Shown here one piece after another: positions 1-8,433 of a stretch of 64,000 bases of DNA. The notes below the pieces were generated by a model, which saw nothing but the letters and a program-made list of their open reading frames with translations, did not search any database and was not told the DNA's origin. Source of the stretch: Rhodococcus pyridinivorans (lineage in GTDB: Bacteria; Actinomycetota; Actinomycetes; Mycobacteriales; Mycobacteriaceae); the NCBI RefSeq assembly GCF_900105195.1, contig NZ_FNRX01000002.1, positions 4,955,273 through 5,019,272 on the forward strand. Reading direction: 5' to 3'. Each line of letters begins with the position of its first letter. Position 1 is the stretch's first letter. The position numbers were made by a program, and so were the translations under genes.

Positions 1-960
<960 letters not shown>

Positions 961-1180
961 AAGACTCACAATCACCCCAAAAAAGGGGCAATCAGTCAAA
1001 GACAAAAGAGTCAAATCACTAGCAAAAAAACTCAAACTAGCTCAAACACTGATCATCCCAGACGGAAGAATGAGACGATCAGCAAATACCCACCCCATCG
1101 AAACGATGGAGCGGAGTACCAAAAATATTTGGCACTGACATTCATCGGCACACTGTTGAGTTCTCAAAGAACACGCACAC
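961..1180 (-). other. pre-16S leader with boxA-like / processing element
   Basis: This is transcribed leader between the rRNA promoter and mature 16S. On the minus strand it carries GTTCTTTGAGAACTCAACAG (plus-strand 1153-1172), the conserved actinobacterial leader motif that resembles boxA (NusB/S10-dependent antitermination) and lies in the RNase III processing stem region. An A/T-rich stretch (about 1110-1135) and A-runs next to the 16S 5' end make this the lowest-GC part of the first 5 kb, as expected for an rRNA leader. No protein gene is supported here. Confidence 0.75.
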
Positions 1181-1264
1181 ACCATCGCTCCCGAACCTTC
1201 CGGTTCGTTCACTCCGGGGTGACTGTTCATCCAAGGGCCTTCCGGCTCTCGGGCACGGCTCCAA

Positions 1265-1293
1265 ACCTTACCAGAAGGTTTCGAACCAGTGAA
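1265..1293 (-). promoter_or_regulatory. probable rRNA operon promoter (-35/-10)
   Basis: On the minus strand TTCACT (1288-1293) and TAAGGT (1265-1270) are separated by exactly 17 nt, placing transcription start near 1258, about 300 nt upstream of mature 16S. The surrounding 1181-1456 region has no credible ORF and probably holds a second upstream promoter (TAACTT near 1375), which I could not pair well with a -35. Confidence 0.5.
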
Positions 1294-1456
1294 ATCTGCA
1301 GGCGCCTTCGTCCAACCTCGTTGTCCCGTTCCTCTCGGCCCGGGTCGGTGTCCGTGTCGCTCTGACCTGGAATAAGTTACGCGAACATCTCCGAGAACAC
1401 CAAATCGCCAGGTCAAAGCTGGTTTATCGACTTACGAAGCGTCGTTGTGAGGGTGT

Positions 1457-1654
1457 TCAGGGGACCCAGTACTTCGCCGCGAGGTGCTGGACGATCGGAT
1501 CGTCCTCGCCGGCCTGCTCCAGCATCGCGAGGTCGCTGCGGAGATCCATGAGGCGAGGGTCGTCCCCTTCGGCGTCGCCGATCGGCCGGCCTCCGTCCTC
1601 GGCGCGCTGCCGCAGGATCTTCTCCCGAACCCGGTCCTTCAACGACTCAGCCAT
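1457..1654 (-). CDS. small hypothetical protein (65 aa)
   Basis: This is a 65-residue ORF upstream of the rRNA operon on the same strand. It is acidic and highly charged, has no membrane segment or signal peptide, and looks helical (N-terminal amphipathic run of K/R/E, then DLRSDLAMLEQ). The ATG has no clear Shine-Dalgarno sequence (the upstream bases are pyrimidine-rich). Third-position GC is high, in line with real genes here. I do not recognise a family. It could be a lineage-specific protein or a chance ORF. Confidence 0.5.
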   Translation of the reverse strand: MAESLKDRVREKILRQRAEDGGRPIGDAEGDDPRLMDLRSDLAMLEQAGEDDPIVQHLAAKYWVP

Positions 1655-1750
1655 GAGAGAAGCATGCTGCGCGGTGACGGGGTTGTCGAGGATTTCGGCG
1701 CCGTGTCCGAGACCGCTCTCGTGCGCGCCGATAGTCGCGGTCGCTTCGCG

Positions 1751-1840
1751 TCAACGGTCCTTGTCCCGGAAGACCCGGACGGCCATGGGCAGCACCACGG
1801 CGAGAGCACCGATGATCAGGACCAAGGAGAACAGTTCCAT
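1751..1840 (-). CDS. 29-aa single-pass membrane microprotein
   Basis: A short ORF encodes MELFSLVLIIGALAVVLPMA followed by a basic tail (VRVFRDKDR). It is one hydrophobic helix of about 17 residues with a positively charged C-terminus, which predicts Nout-Cin topology. GGAG lies 8 nt upstream of the ATG at 1840; an in-frame ATG at 1846 sits too close to this SD. It lies between the tRNA-Thr terminator and the 65-aa ORF on the same strand. No family recognised. The hydrophobic plus basic architecture and proper SD argue for translation. Confidence 0.5.
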   Translation of the reverse strand: MELFSLVLIIGALAVVLPMAVRVFRDKDR

Positions 1841-1889
1841 CAACATGTCTCCATCATCCGTGCGAATCGCACAGCGCGCAGAAACGTCG

Positions 1890-1917
1890 AAGGCCCCTCA
1901 CCGTGGTGAGGGGCCTT
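1890..1917 (-). terminator. intrinsic terminator after tRNA-Thr
   Basis: The hairpin AGGCCCCTCACC / GGTGAGGGGCCT is near-perfect with almost no loop. It starts a few bases beyond the encoded CCA end of tRNA-Thr and is followed on the minus strand by TCG rather than a long T-run, which is common in high-GC actinobacteria. Confidence 0.75.
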
Positions 1918-1919
1918 CG

Positions 1920-1995
1920 TGGAGCTGCCTGTCGGAATCGAACCGACGACCTTTTCATTACGAGTGAAATGCTCTACCGACTGAGCTAAGGCAGC
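1920..1995 (-). tRNA. tRNA-Thr (anticodon CGT)
   Basis: The cloverleaf reads cleanly on the minus strand: acceptor GCTGCCT pairs with AGGCAGC, the D-arm contains TTAGCTCAGTCGGTAGAGCA, the anticodon stem-loop is TTTCA-CTCGTAA-TGAAA with anticodon CGT at 34-36, and the T-arm is GTCGG-TTCGATT-CCGAC. The discriminator base is T and CCA is genomically encoded (1920-1922). Confidence 0.97.
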
Positions 1996-2057
1996 GAGCC
2001 TTTCGGCGTCCGAAGTCTAGCGGACTACCCCCACCCCGACGCAAACCGGCACTTCGG

Positions 2058-3245
2058 CTACCGGAACGCCGAGCTCAACCGGGCTGCGAGCGCCGCGAGA
2101 GCGAAGCGGGGTTTGACGTTCTGGGCGAGCGCCTCCCGGCAGTCGAGGATGGCCTCGATGCACTCGAGCAGCGACTCCGGCCGGGTCCTCGACGCGAGGT
2201 CGACCGCACGATCCGACATGTCCGGATGGTTGAGCGTGACCCGCGATCCGAAGGCGTGCACCAGTGCGTCCCGGTAGAGACCGGCGAGATCGATCAGGGC
2301 TCGGTCCATGATGTCGCGCTCGGTTCGCGTCTTCCGCGACTTCTGAGTGCGTTCGAGTTCCTTGAGGACCCCGGCCGAACCGCGAAGCGCACCCGCGGCA
2401 CCCTTGCCGGTACCGCCGGCACCGAGCGCGGTCTTCAGCTCTTCGGTCTCGTGCTCGTCGCGCTCCGCACTGATCTCCTTCGCCTCGGTCTCGGCGCTGC
2501 GGCCGAGGTCGTCGGCTGCGGAGTAGGTGGTGGCGGGGCGAAGGACCGCGCCGGCGACAGCGAGGGCACGTGCCCGGTTGTCGCGGGCGCCCTCGTCGGT
2601 GGCCAACCGTCGGGCCCGGCCGACGTGGCCTGCGCTGACGGATGCGGCCCACTGCGCCGTCTTCGGATCGATGCGGTCGGTGGCCTCGAGGACGCGCGCG
2701 ATGGCGTCGGCGCTGGGAGTGACCAACCCGATGTGACGGCAGCGCGAGCGCAGCGTCACCGAGATGTCCTCTGGATCGACCGACGGCGCACACAGGAGGA
2801 AGACCGTTCGCTGCGGAGGTTCCTCGACCACCTTCAGCAGCGCGTTCGCGGCGCCTTCGGTGAGACGGTCGGCGTCCTCGATCACCACGACCTGCCATCG
2901 GCCCGTGCTGGGACGCCGCGACGCGACCTGCACGATGTCGCGCATCGACTTGACGCTGATCGTCAGTCCCTCGGGCACGACCCGCCGTACGTCGCCGTGG
3001 GTGCCGGCCATCGTGGTGGTGCAGGCGTGGCATCGCCCGCAGCCGGAAGTTTCCTCGTCGGTGCACTGCAGGGCGGCGGCGAAACACAGCGCCGCGACCG
3101 AGCGACCGGACCCGGGAGGACCGGTGAACAGCCACGAGTGCGTCATCGCCGACCCGGTGTCGCCCCGACGGGCAGCTACCGCGGCCGCGACGAGTTCGGT
3201 CTCGACATCGCGTTGACCGACGAGACGATCGAAGACCCCGGGCAT
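2058..3245 (-). CDS. holB: DNA polymerase III subunit delta' (clamp loader)
   Basis: This 395-aa AAA+ clamp-loader subunit works in the cytoplasmic gamma/tau-delta-delta' complex that loads the beta clamp. The N-terminus (VFDRLVGQ, then TGPPGSGRS around residue 40) is the degenerate P-loop region, and a zinc module follows (CTDEETSGCGRCHAC). VVIEDADRLTEGAANALLKVVEEPP is the Walker B/sensor region, then LRSRCRHI is the SRC motif. The C-terminal third is the helical collar domain. It is the ortholog of M. tuberculosis Rv3644c and precedes topA in the same orientation, as there. The ATG at 3245 is the only start that retains the conserved N-terminus. Confidence 0.95.
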   Translation of the reverse strand: MPGVFDRLVGQRDVETELVAAAVAARRGDTGSAMTHSWLFTGPPGSGRSVAALCFAAALQCTDEETSGCGRCHACTTTMAGTHGDVRRVVPEGLTISVKSMRDIVQVASRRPSTGRWQVVVIEDADRLTEGAANALLKVVEEPPQRTVFLLCAPSVDPEDISVTLRSRCRHIGLVTPSADAIARVLEATDRIDPKTAQWAASVSAGHVGRARRLATDEGARDNRARALAVAGAVLRPATTYSAADDLGRSAETEAKEISAERDEHETEELKTALGAGGTGKGAAGALRGSAGVLKELERTQKSRKTRTERDIMDRALIDLAGLYRDALVHAFGSRVTLNHPDMSDRAVDLASRTRPESLLECIEAILDCREALAQNVKPRFALAALAARLSSAFR

Positions 3246-3336
3246 GCGCTCAGCCTAACGACCGGGTCCGACGGGTCCGGATCACGTGTCCGAAACGTTC
3301 AGGACGGCTGCACGTCCTCGGTCCCATCGTCGGCCA

Positions 3337-3450
3337 TGACCATTCATTTCTCCGCCGTGGGGCTCGCCGTCGCCGATCTCGATCGGTCCTTCGCGTGCTA
3401 TCGCATGCTCGGCCTCGACCTGCCCATCGAAGCACCCGAGGTACCGCCGA
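3337..3450 (+). pseudogene. VOC/glyoxalase-family protein, N-terminal fragment
   Basis: About 38 residues beginning MTIHFSAVGLAVADLDRSFA match the start of a VOC (glyoxalase/bleomycin-resistance/dioxygenase) domain, whose first beta strand and helix typically read VGLAVADLDRSLAFYR. Homology stops abruptly around PIEAPEVPP, and the following bases are the 3' part of an AraC-family gene on the opposite strand. Metal-ligand residues and the rest of the fold are missing. This is a deletion remnant, not a functional gene. Confidence 0.7.
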
Positions 3451-3922
3451 GCGACGACGCAGTGTCCTGTCGCTCCAGCCGAGGGTCGCGGCGACTTCCG
3501 TGACGGCCGTGCCGGCGGCCAGCGCCCGCGCGAGGTCGGCCATCGGATCGTGTTCGTCGACCGCGCCCCGCACGGCGTCGACCAGTGCAGCGACGGGATC
3601 GTCCTCGGCTCGAACCGCGAGGAGCCGCACACGACGTGACGGCCACAGATCGTCGAGCGGAACCCGTCGATCGGTCAGCTCGCTCGCGTCGACGCCGAAG
3701 AACGGCGGTCCCAGGCCGGGTTCGAACCGGACCGCCGTCAGCGGCGATCGGCCGGAGAACTGTGACGTCGCGTCCGGACCGGCGACGGGGAAGCCGTCGG
3801 CGTGCCGGATGAGGTCCATGCATCCGTCCGGCAACACGTGGGTTCCCCCCACGCAGGCACCGGCCCGGCTCGGATCGCCACAGTGTGACGCCGGGGATCC
3901 CCGACGGCAGTTCGCGGTCCAC
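3451..3922 (-). pseudogene. AraC-family (DUF6597-type) regulator, truncated and frameshifted
   Basis: Reading from GTG 3922, residues resembling the N-terminus of DUF6597/AraC regulators (GVTLWRSEPGRC) are followed by a one-base frame change in a G-run near 3845-3851. The family signature VLPDGCMDLI, then VAGPD, VRFEPG and ELTDRRVPLDDLW, continues in the other frame. The first helix-turn-helix of the DNA-binding domain is present (VTEVAATLGWSDRTLRRR), but the second HTH and the C-terminus are lost at 3450, where the sequence becomes the VOC fragment of the opposite strand. The frameshift could be a homopolymer sequencing error; the truncation cannot. Confidence 0.75.
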
Positions 3923-3957
3923 CCCGTGAGGTTATCCGCGTACGCCGACGGGAACCG

Positions 3958-6942
3958 TCAGTCCGTCGTCTTCTTCGCGGCGGCCTTCTTCGTCGTCTTC
4001 TTCGCCGCTGCCTTCTTGGCAGTGGTCTTCTTGGCGGCCGTCTTCTTGGCGGCCGTCTTCTTCGCCGCTGTCTTCTTCGCGGTCTTCTTGACGGGACCGC
4101 GTGCCCGACGGTCGGCGAGCAGTTCGGACGCCCGCTCGTCGGTGATGGACTCGACCTCGTCGCCCTTGCGCAGGCTCGCGTTCGTCTCACCGTCGGTGAC
4201 GTACGGACCGAACCGGCCGTCCTTGATCACCATCTGCTTGCCGCTGACCGGGTCGGTGCCCAGCTCGCGCAGCGGCGGCGTGGCGGCGGCCTGCCGGCCG
4301 CGGCGCTTCGGCTCCGCGTAGATCTTCAGCGCCTCGTCGAGCGTGATCGTGAAGATCTGCTCCTCGTTGGCGAGCGACCGCGAGTCGCTGCCCTTCTTCA
4401 GGTACGGACCGTAGCGGCCGTTCTGGGCGGTGATCTCGTCGCCGGACTCCGGATCGACACCCACCACGCGCGGCAGCGACAGCAGTTTCAGGGCGTCTTC
4501 CAGGGTGACCGTGGACAGGTCCAACGTCTTGAACAGCGAACCCGTGCGCGGCTTCGGACCGGTCTTCTTCGCGGGACCCTTCTTCGCCGCCTTCTTGGCG
4601 ACGGCCTTCTTGGTGGCGGTCTTCGTGCCGCCCTCTCCCTCCGAGCCGAGTTCATCGACGGGGATGGGCGTGACGTCCGGCTCCGGCTCCGGTTCGGGCT
4701 CGGGTTCCGGATCGGGGATCAGCTCGGTCACGTAGGGACCGAAGCGACCCTCCCGCGCGACGATCTCGTAGCCGGTCGACGGATCGACACCGAGGACACG
4801 TCCCTCCTGCGGCGTCGAGAAGAGTTTCTCGGCGTATTCGAGGGTGAGCTCGTCCGGCGGCAGGTCGTCGGGCAGGTTCGCGCGCTGCGAGGTCGGCTCG
4901 GCGTCGGGGTTGTTCGGGTCGGTGACCATCCGTTCGAGGTACGGACCGAAGCGGCCCACACGCACGTGGATCTCGCGACCCTCGGAGTCGTCGAACAGGC
5001 GGATGGAGTTGATCTCGCGGGCGTCGATGTCCTCGAGGTTCTCCCCCACCAGCTTCTTCAGGCCGCCCTTGCGCGCGACCGACTCCTCGTGACCGTCGTC
5101 GCTGCCGAAGTAGAACCGCGTCAGCCAGTCGGTGCGCTGCCGGTGACCGGAGGCGATCTCGTCGAGATCGTCCTCCATCCCGGCCGTGAAGTCGTAGTCG
5201 ACGAGCTGGGCGAAGTGCGCCTCGAGCAGGCCGATGACGGCGAACGCCACCCACGACGGGACGAGCGCGCTGCCACGCTTGTAGACGTAGCCGCGGTCGA
5301 GGATGGTCTTGATGATCGACGCGTAGGTCGAGGGCCGGCCGATCCCGAGCTCTTCGAGCGTCTTGATCAAGCTCGCCTCGGTGTACCGGGCCGGCGGGTT
5401 GGTGGAGTGACCGTCCGGATCGAGCTTCGTCGCGGTGACCGAGGCACCCTCGGACAGGTTCGGCAGGCGCGACTCCGCGTCGTCCGACTGACCACCGGCT
5501 TCCTCGTCGACACTCTCGACGTATGCCTTGAGGAAGCCCGGGAACGTGATGGTGCGGCCCGACGACGAGAAGGTGCACTCCTCGCCGGTGCCCGCGGTGC
5601 CGGTGATGCGCAGCGTCAGCGTGGTGCCCCGCGCGTCGGCCATCTGGGAGGCGACGGTGCGCTGCCAGATGAGCTCGTAGAGCTTGAACTCGTCGCCGTC
5701 GAGGCGCGCGTGCAGCTCGCCGGGGGTCGCGAAGACGTCGCCGGCGGGACGGATCGCCTCGTGTGCTTCCTGCGCGTTCTTGACCTTGCGGGTGTACTGG
5801 CGCGGCGTCGGATGGACGAACTCGGCACCGTACAGCTGGGTGGCCTGTGCGCGGGCCGCCGCGATCGCCGACTCGGACAGCGTCGTCGAGTCGGTACGCA
5901 TGTAGGTGATGTAGCCGTTCTCGTACAGACGCTGCGCGGTGCGCATGGTGCGCTCGGACGAGAACCGCAGCTTGCGGCCCGCCTCCTGCTGCAGCGTCGA
6001 CGTCATGAACGGCGCGTAGGGCTTGCGGGTGTACGGCTTGCTCTCGGCCGACGACACCGTCAACGCGACACCGGCGAGTGCCTCCGCGAGGCGGCGGGCG
6101 CGGTCCTCGTCGAGGACGACGACACCGTTCGACTTCAGGTTCCCGTCGGGCCCGAAGTCGCGACCCGAGGCAACACGGGAACCGTCGACGTTGACCAGGC
6201 GGGCACCGAACGACCGGGGGCTCGCGTCGGCGCCGGCGTCCATCGTGGCCGCGATGTCCCAGTACTCGGCGGACTTGAACGCCATGCGCTCGCGTTCGCG
6301 CTGCACGATCACGCGGGTCGCCACCGACTGCACACGACCCGCCGACAGACGGGGCATGACCTTTTTCCACAGCACGGGACTGACCTCGTAGCCGTAGAGA
6401 CGGTCGAGGATGCGGCGGGTCTCCTGCGCGTCGACCAGGTCGTTGTCGAGGTCGCGGGTGTTCTCGGCGGCCGCGCGGATAGCGGGCTCGGTGATCTCGT
6501 GGAAGACCATGCGCCGGACCGGCACCTTGGGCTTCAGGGTCTCGAGCAGGTGCCAGGCGATGGCCTCGCCCTCGCGGTCGGGGTCGGTGGCGAGGTAGAG
6601 CTCGTCGGCGTCCTTGAGCAGGCTCTTCAGCTCCGAGACCTTGGTCTTCTTGTCGGCGCTGACGACGTAGAGGGGTTCGAAGTCGTGATCGACGTCGACA
6701 CCGAGGCGCGCCCACGACTCGCCCTTGTACTTGGCGGGGACGTCCGCGGCACCGCGCGGCAGGTCGCGGATGTGACCGACCGATGCCTCGACGACGTAGT
6801 CGCGGCCGAGGTAGGGGGCGATCTTCCTCGCCTTGGTCGGGGACTCGACGATCACGAGCCGACGCGTGCCCGACGAACCGCCCGCAGTGCTCTTCTCCCG
6901 TGCTGCCACCGTGCCGCCCGCACCTTCCCTCATTGCCGACAT
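3958..6942 (-). CDS. topA: DNA topoisomerase I (type IA)
   Basis: It relaxes negative supercoils through a transient 5'-phosphotyrosine. The Toprim domain (RRLVIVESPTKARKI, DPDREGEAIAWHLL) is followed by the core domains; the catalytic Tyr is in GYITYMRTDST (residue ~347 from this start). LSAGRVQSVA and GIGRPSTYASIIKTI are present. The actinobacterial C-terminus has repeated GRFGPYV/GRYGPYL modules (4) instead of zinc fingers and ends in a long KKTAAKK lysine-rich tail. A (PE)n repeat linker lies at about 4678-4720. About 994 aa. Start: ATG 6942 has AAGG at good spacing and an upstream extended -10; GTG 6909 and GTG 6993 are alternatives. Ortholog of Rv3646c. Confidence 0.96.
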   Translation of the reverse strand: MSAMREGAGGTVAAREKSTAGGSSGTRRLVIVESPTKARKIAPYLGRDYVVEASVGHIRDLPRGAADVPAKYKGESWARLGVDVDHDFEPLYVVSADKKTKVSELKSLLKDADELYLATDPDREGEAIAWHLLETLKPKVPVRRMVFHEITEPAIRAAAENTRDLDNDLVDAQETRRILDRLYGYEVSPVLWKKVMPRLSAGRVQSVATRVIVQRERERMAFKSAEYWDIAATMDAGADASPRSFGARLVNVDGSRVASGRDFGPDGNLKSNGVVVLDEDRARRLAEALAGVALTVSSAESKPYTRKPYAPFMTSTLQQEAGRKLRFSSERTMRTAQRLYENGYITYMRTDSTTLSESAIAAARAQATQLYGAEFVHPTPRQYTRKVKNAQEAHEAIRPAGDVFATPGELHARLDGDEFKLYELIWQRTVASQMADARGTTLTLRITGTAGTGEECTFSSSGRTITFPGFLKAYVESVDEEAGGQSDDAESRLPNLSEGASVTATKLDPDGHSTNPPARYTEASLIKTLEELGIGRPSTYASIIKTILDRGYVYKRGSALVPSWVAFAVIGLLEAHFAQLVDYDFTAGMEDDLDEIASGHRQRTDWLTRFYFGSDDGHEESVARKGGLKKLVGENLEDIDAREINSIRLFDDSEGREIHVRVGRFGPYLERMVTDPNNPDAEPTSQRANLPDDLPPDELTLEYAEKLFSTPQEGRVLGVDPSTGYEIVAREGRFGPYVTELIPDPEPEPEPEPEPDVTPIPVDELGSEGEGGTKTATKKAVAKKAAKKGPAKKTGPKPRTGSLFKTLDLSTVTLEDALKLLSLPRVVGVDPESGDEITAQNGRYGPYLKKGSDSRSLANEEQIFTITLDEALKIYAEPKRRGRQAAATPPLRELGTDPVSGKQMVIKDGRFGPYVTDGETNASLRKGDEVESITDERASELLADRRARGPVKKTAKKTAAKKTAAKKTAAKKTTAKKAAAKKTTKKAAAKKTTD

Positions 6943-6960
6943 GTCGCCTTGTTCGAAGAC

Positions 6961-6969
6961 ATGTATACC
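6961..6969 (-). promoter_or_regulatory. topA promoter, extended -10
   Basis: On the minus strand GGTATACAT forms an extended -10 whose start point would fall near 6953, giving a short leader to the ATG at 6942. No clear -35 is visible, as is common for extended -10 promoters. The site argues against the longest possible topA start (GTG 6993), which would lie upstream of it. Confidence 0.4.
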
Positions 6970-7026
6970 GACCCGTTCCCCAGACGCGGCCACACACAGG
7001 GTCGCACATCCTCGGGGAACGGCTCT

Positions 7027-7632
7027 TCACAAGTGATGATCACCCGGTTCCACGTGCGGCCAGATCCGTCGTGCCGCGTCGGCGTCCGGAGGTGCACCGA
7101 TGTTCTCGACGAGCCTCGTCAGACGCCTCCGGCCGGAGATCCTCAACCCCGGTCCACCGGTGCCGTGCGTACCGATCAGGGTCGGTGCGATGCCGGCGCG
7201 CATGAGCGCCTGCGCCAGAACTGCATGAGTGTCGGGAGCCGTCGCATCCAGACCGAGAACATACTGTGCTCCCTCGACCTCCATGCGACCGGACGCGAGG
7301 AACCACGCCCGCTGGGCCCGCGAGGACGGGACCCAGCCGGTCGGGACCGTCTTGCCGTCGTCGCTGCTCCACTGGGTCGCGAGCGGGACGAGAGCGGGGT
7401 CGACGGATGTGCTGACGGTGAACAGCTCGCCGTCGACGGCGATGTCCGCCTCGACTCCCGTGTCGGTCACGAGCTGCCCGATCGCACGGGCGCGCCATTC
7501 GGCGTCGACCTCCACGGTCAGCACCGCGCCGTCGTCGGTGAGACGCGCACGTCCGTGTGCCGCGAGCAGGCCGCTCAGGTCGGCCAGGGCCGGCGGCATC
7601 GTGTCGGCCCCGAAGAAGGACAGTTGACTCAC
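7027..7632 (-). CDS. conserved actinobacterial hypothetical protein (Rv3647c-like)
   Basis: This is a 201-aa soluble protein between cspA and topA, the same place and orientation as M. tuberculosis Rv3647c. It has no signal peptide or membrane segment. The sequence alternates beta-rich and helical segments; features are GWVPSSRAQRAWFLASGR in the middle and a basic ISGRRRLTRLVENIG motif near the C-terminus, which resembles wording seen across Corynebacteriales homologs. Function is not known to me. The gene lies 84 nt upstream of the topA start and may be co-transcribed with it. Confidence 0.8.
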   Translation of the reverse strand: MSQLSFFGADTMPPALADLSGLLAAHGRARLTDDGAVLTVEVDAEWRARAIGQLVTDTGVEADIAVDGELFTVSTSVDPALVPLATQWSSDDGKTVPTGWVPSSRAQRAWFLASGRMEVEGAQYVLGLDATAPDTHAVLAQALMRAGIAPTLIGTHGTGGPGLRISGRRRLTRLVENIGAPPDADAARRIWPHVEPGDHHL

Positions 7633-7713
7633 GGGTCCTCCTCTCCCGGCTCCGTGAGCGCGACGAGGCGGTGAGGTCCCACGACCGGTTCGCGCACACG
7701 TCCCGGAAATGCA

Positions 7714-7746
7714 TCGTCCCCCATCACCTGAGGCGACGGGGGACGA
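7714..7746 (-). terminator. terminator downstream of cspA
   Basis: The inverted repeat TCGTCCCCC (7714-7722) / GGGGGACGA (7738-7746) has a 15-nt loop and lies 48 nt beyond the cspA stop, before the next minus-strand gene. There is no T-run. Confidence 0.55.
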
Positions 7747-7794
7747 TCGGGCGAGGTGGTTGACCTTGCCCGGTTGCTCGCTCGAGCGGGTGGA

Positions 7795-7998
7795 TCAGAG
7801 TGCGCGCACGCCGGTGGCCTGCGGGCCCTTGGTGCCCTGACCGACCTCGAACTCGACTCGCTGGTTCTCCTCGAGGGTGCGGAAGCCGGAACCCTGGATC
7901 TCGGAGTAGTGAACGAACACGTCGGCGGAGCCGTCCTCAGGAGCGATGAAGCCGAAGCCCTTCTCCGCGTTGAACCACTTCACAGTGCCCTGTGCCAT
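7795..7998 (-). CDS. cspA: cold-shock protein, CspA family
   Basis: This 67-aa single OB-fold protein has both RNA-binding motifs, RNP1 (GFGFI) and RNP2 (VFVHYS), after the typical [10 protein letters not shown] start. It binds single-stranded RNA/DNA and melts secondary structure. The length is standard for the family. It sits opposite the helicase gene and upstream of the Rv3647c-like gene, matching Rv3648c. AAGGAAAAG-type purines precede the ATG. The long gap upstream suggests the extended 5' UTR usual for cold-shock genes. Confidence 0.95.
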   Translation of the reverse strand: MAQGTVKWFNAEKGFGFIAPEDGSADVFVHYSEIQGSGFRTLEENQRVEFEVGQGTKGPQATGVRAL

Positions 7999-8433
7999 GC
8001 TTTTCCTTCTCTTTCTAACACCGGATTCGACGAACCGCCGGGTACGCGATCCGCCAGGTCCCGGTTCCGACCGCTGTACTTCTCGAGTCCCCCGTTGGAA
8101 GAGCTAAAGCACCGCGCTCGCAACCATCGATCCTGCGAGCGTGCACTTTTCCAAGTCTACGAACACAGAAGCTGCGACCGGGTGTCAGTCAACCACGTTC
8201 TGGGCACGCGCAACAGTAGGAATGGGCACAAACGTGCCAATTCCCTGATCTTGTTCATGTCTCGGTAGCATTACCCACGGGTAGCTGTTGCTCCCATGTT
8301 ACGGGAGGCCACTGTGGCCCCACTCGTCCCGGACCCGGGTCTCCCGCATCCGACACAGCCTCGCCGTATCCGACACATTCCTATCCGACAGACGTTTTCG
8401 ACAGACACCTCGTCCGACCCAGCGGAGTACTGC
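7999..8433. other. divergent cspA / helicase intergenic region
   Basis: About 435 nt hold the presumed long cspA leader (minus) and the helicase promoter (plus). A TTGACT on the minus strand (8187-8192) could be the cspA -35, which would give a leader of roughly 150 nt; I could not find a convincing -10 at normal spacing. The plus-strand frame stays open from 8296, but the segment before GTG 8434 does not look like coding sequence. No other gene is seen. Confidence 0.4.

Noticed and set aside
3961..4100. Simple-sequence or CRISPR-like repeat at the topA 3' end
   Set aside because: The repeated units encode the KKTAAKK tail in frame; there are no spacers.
4966..7674. A 902-aa plus-strand open frame opposite topA
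   Set aside because: It is a shadow of the high-GC codon pattern on the topA strand; topA motifs prove the minus frame.
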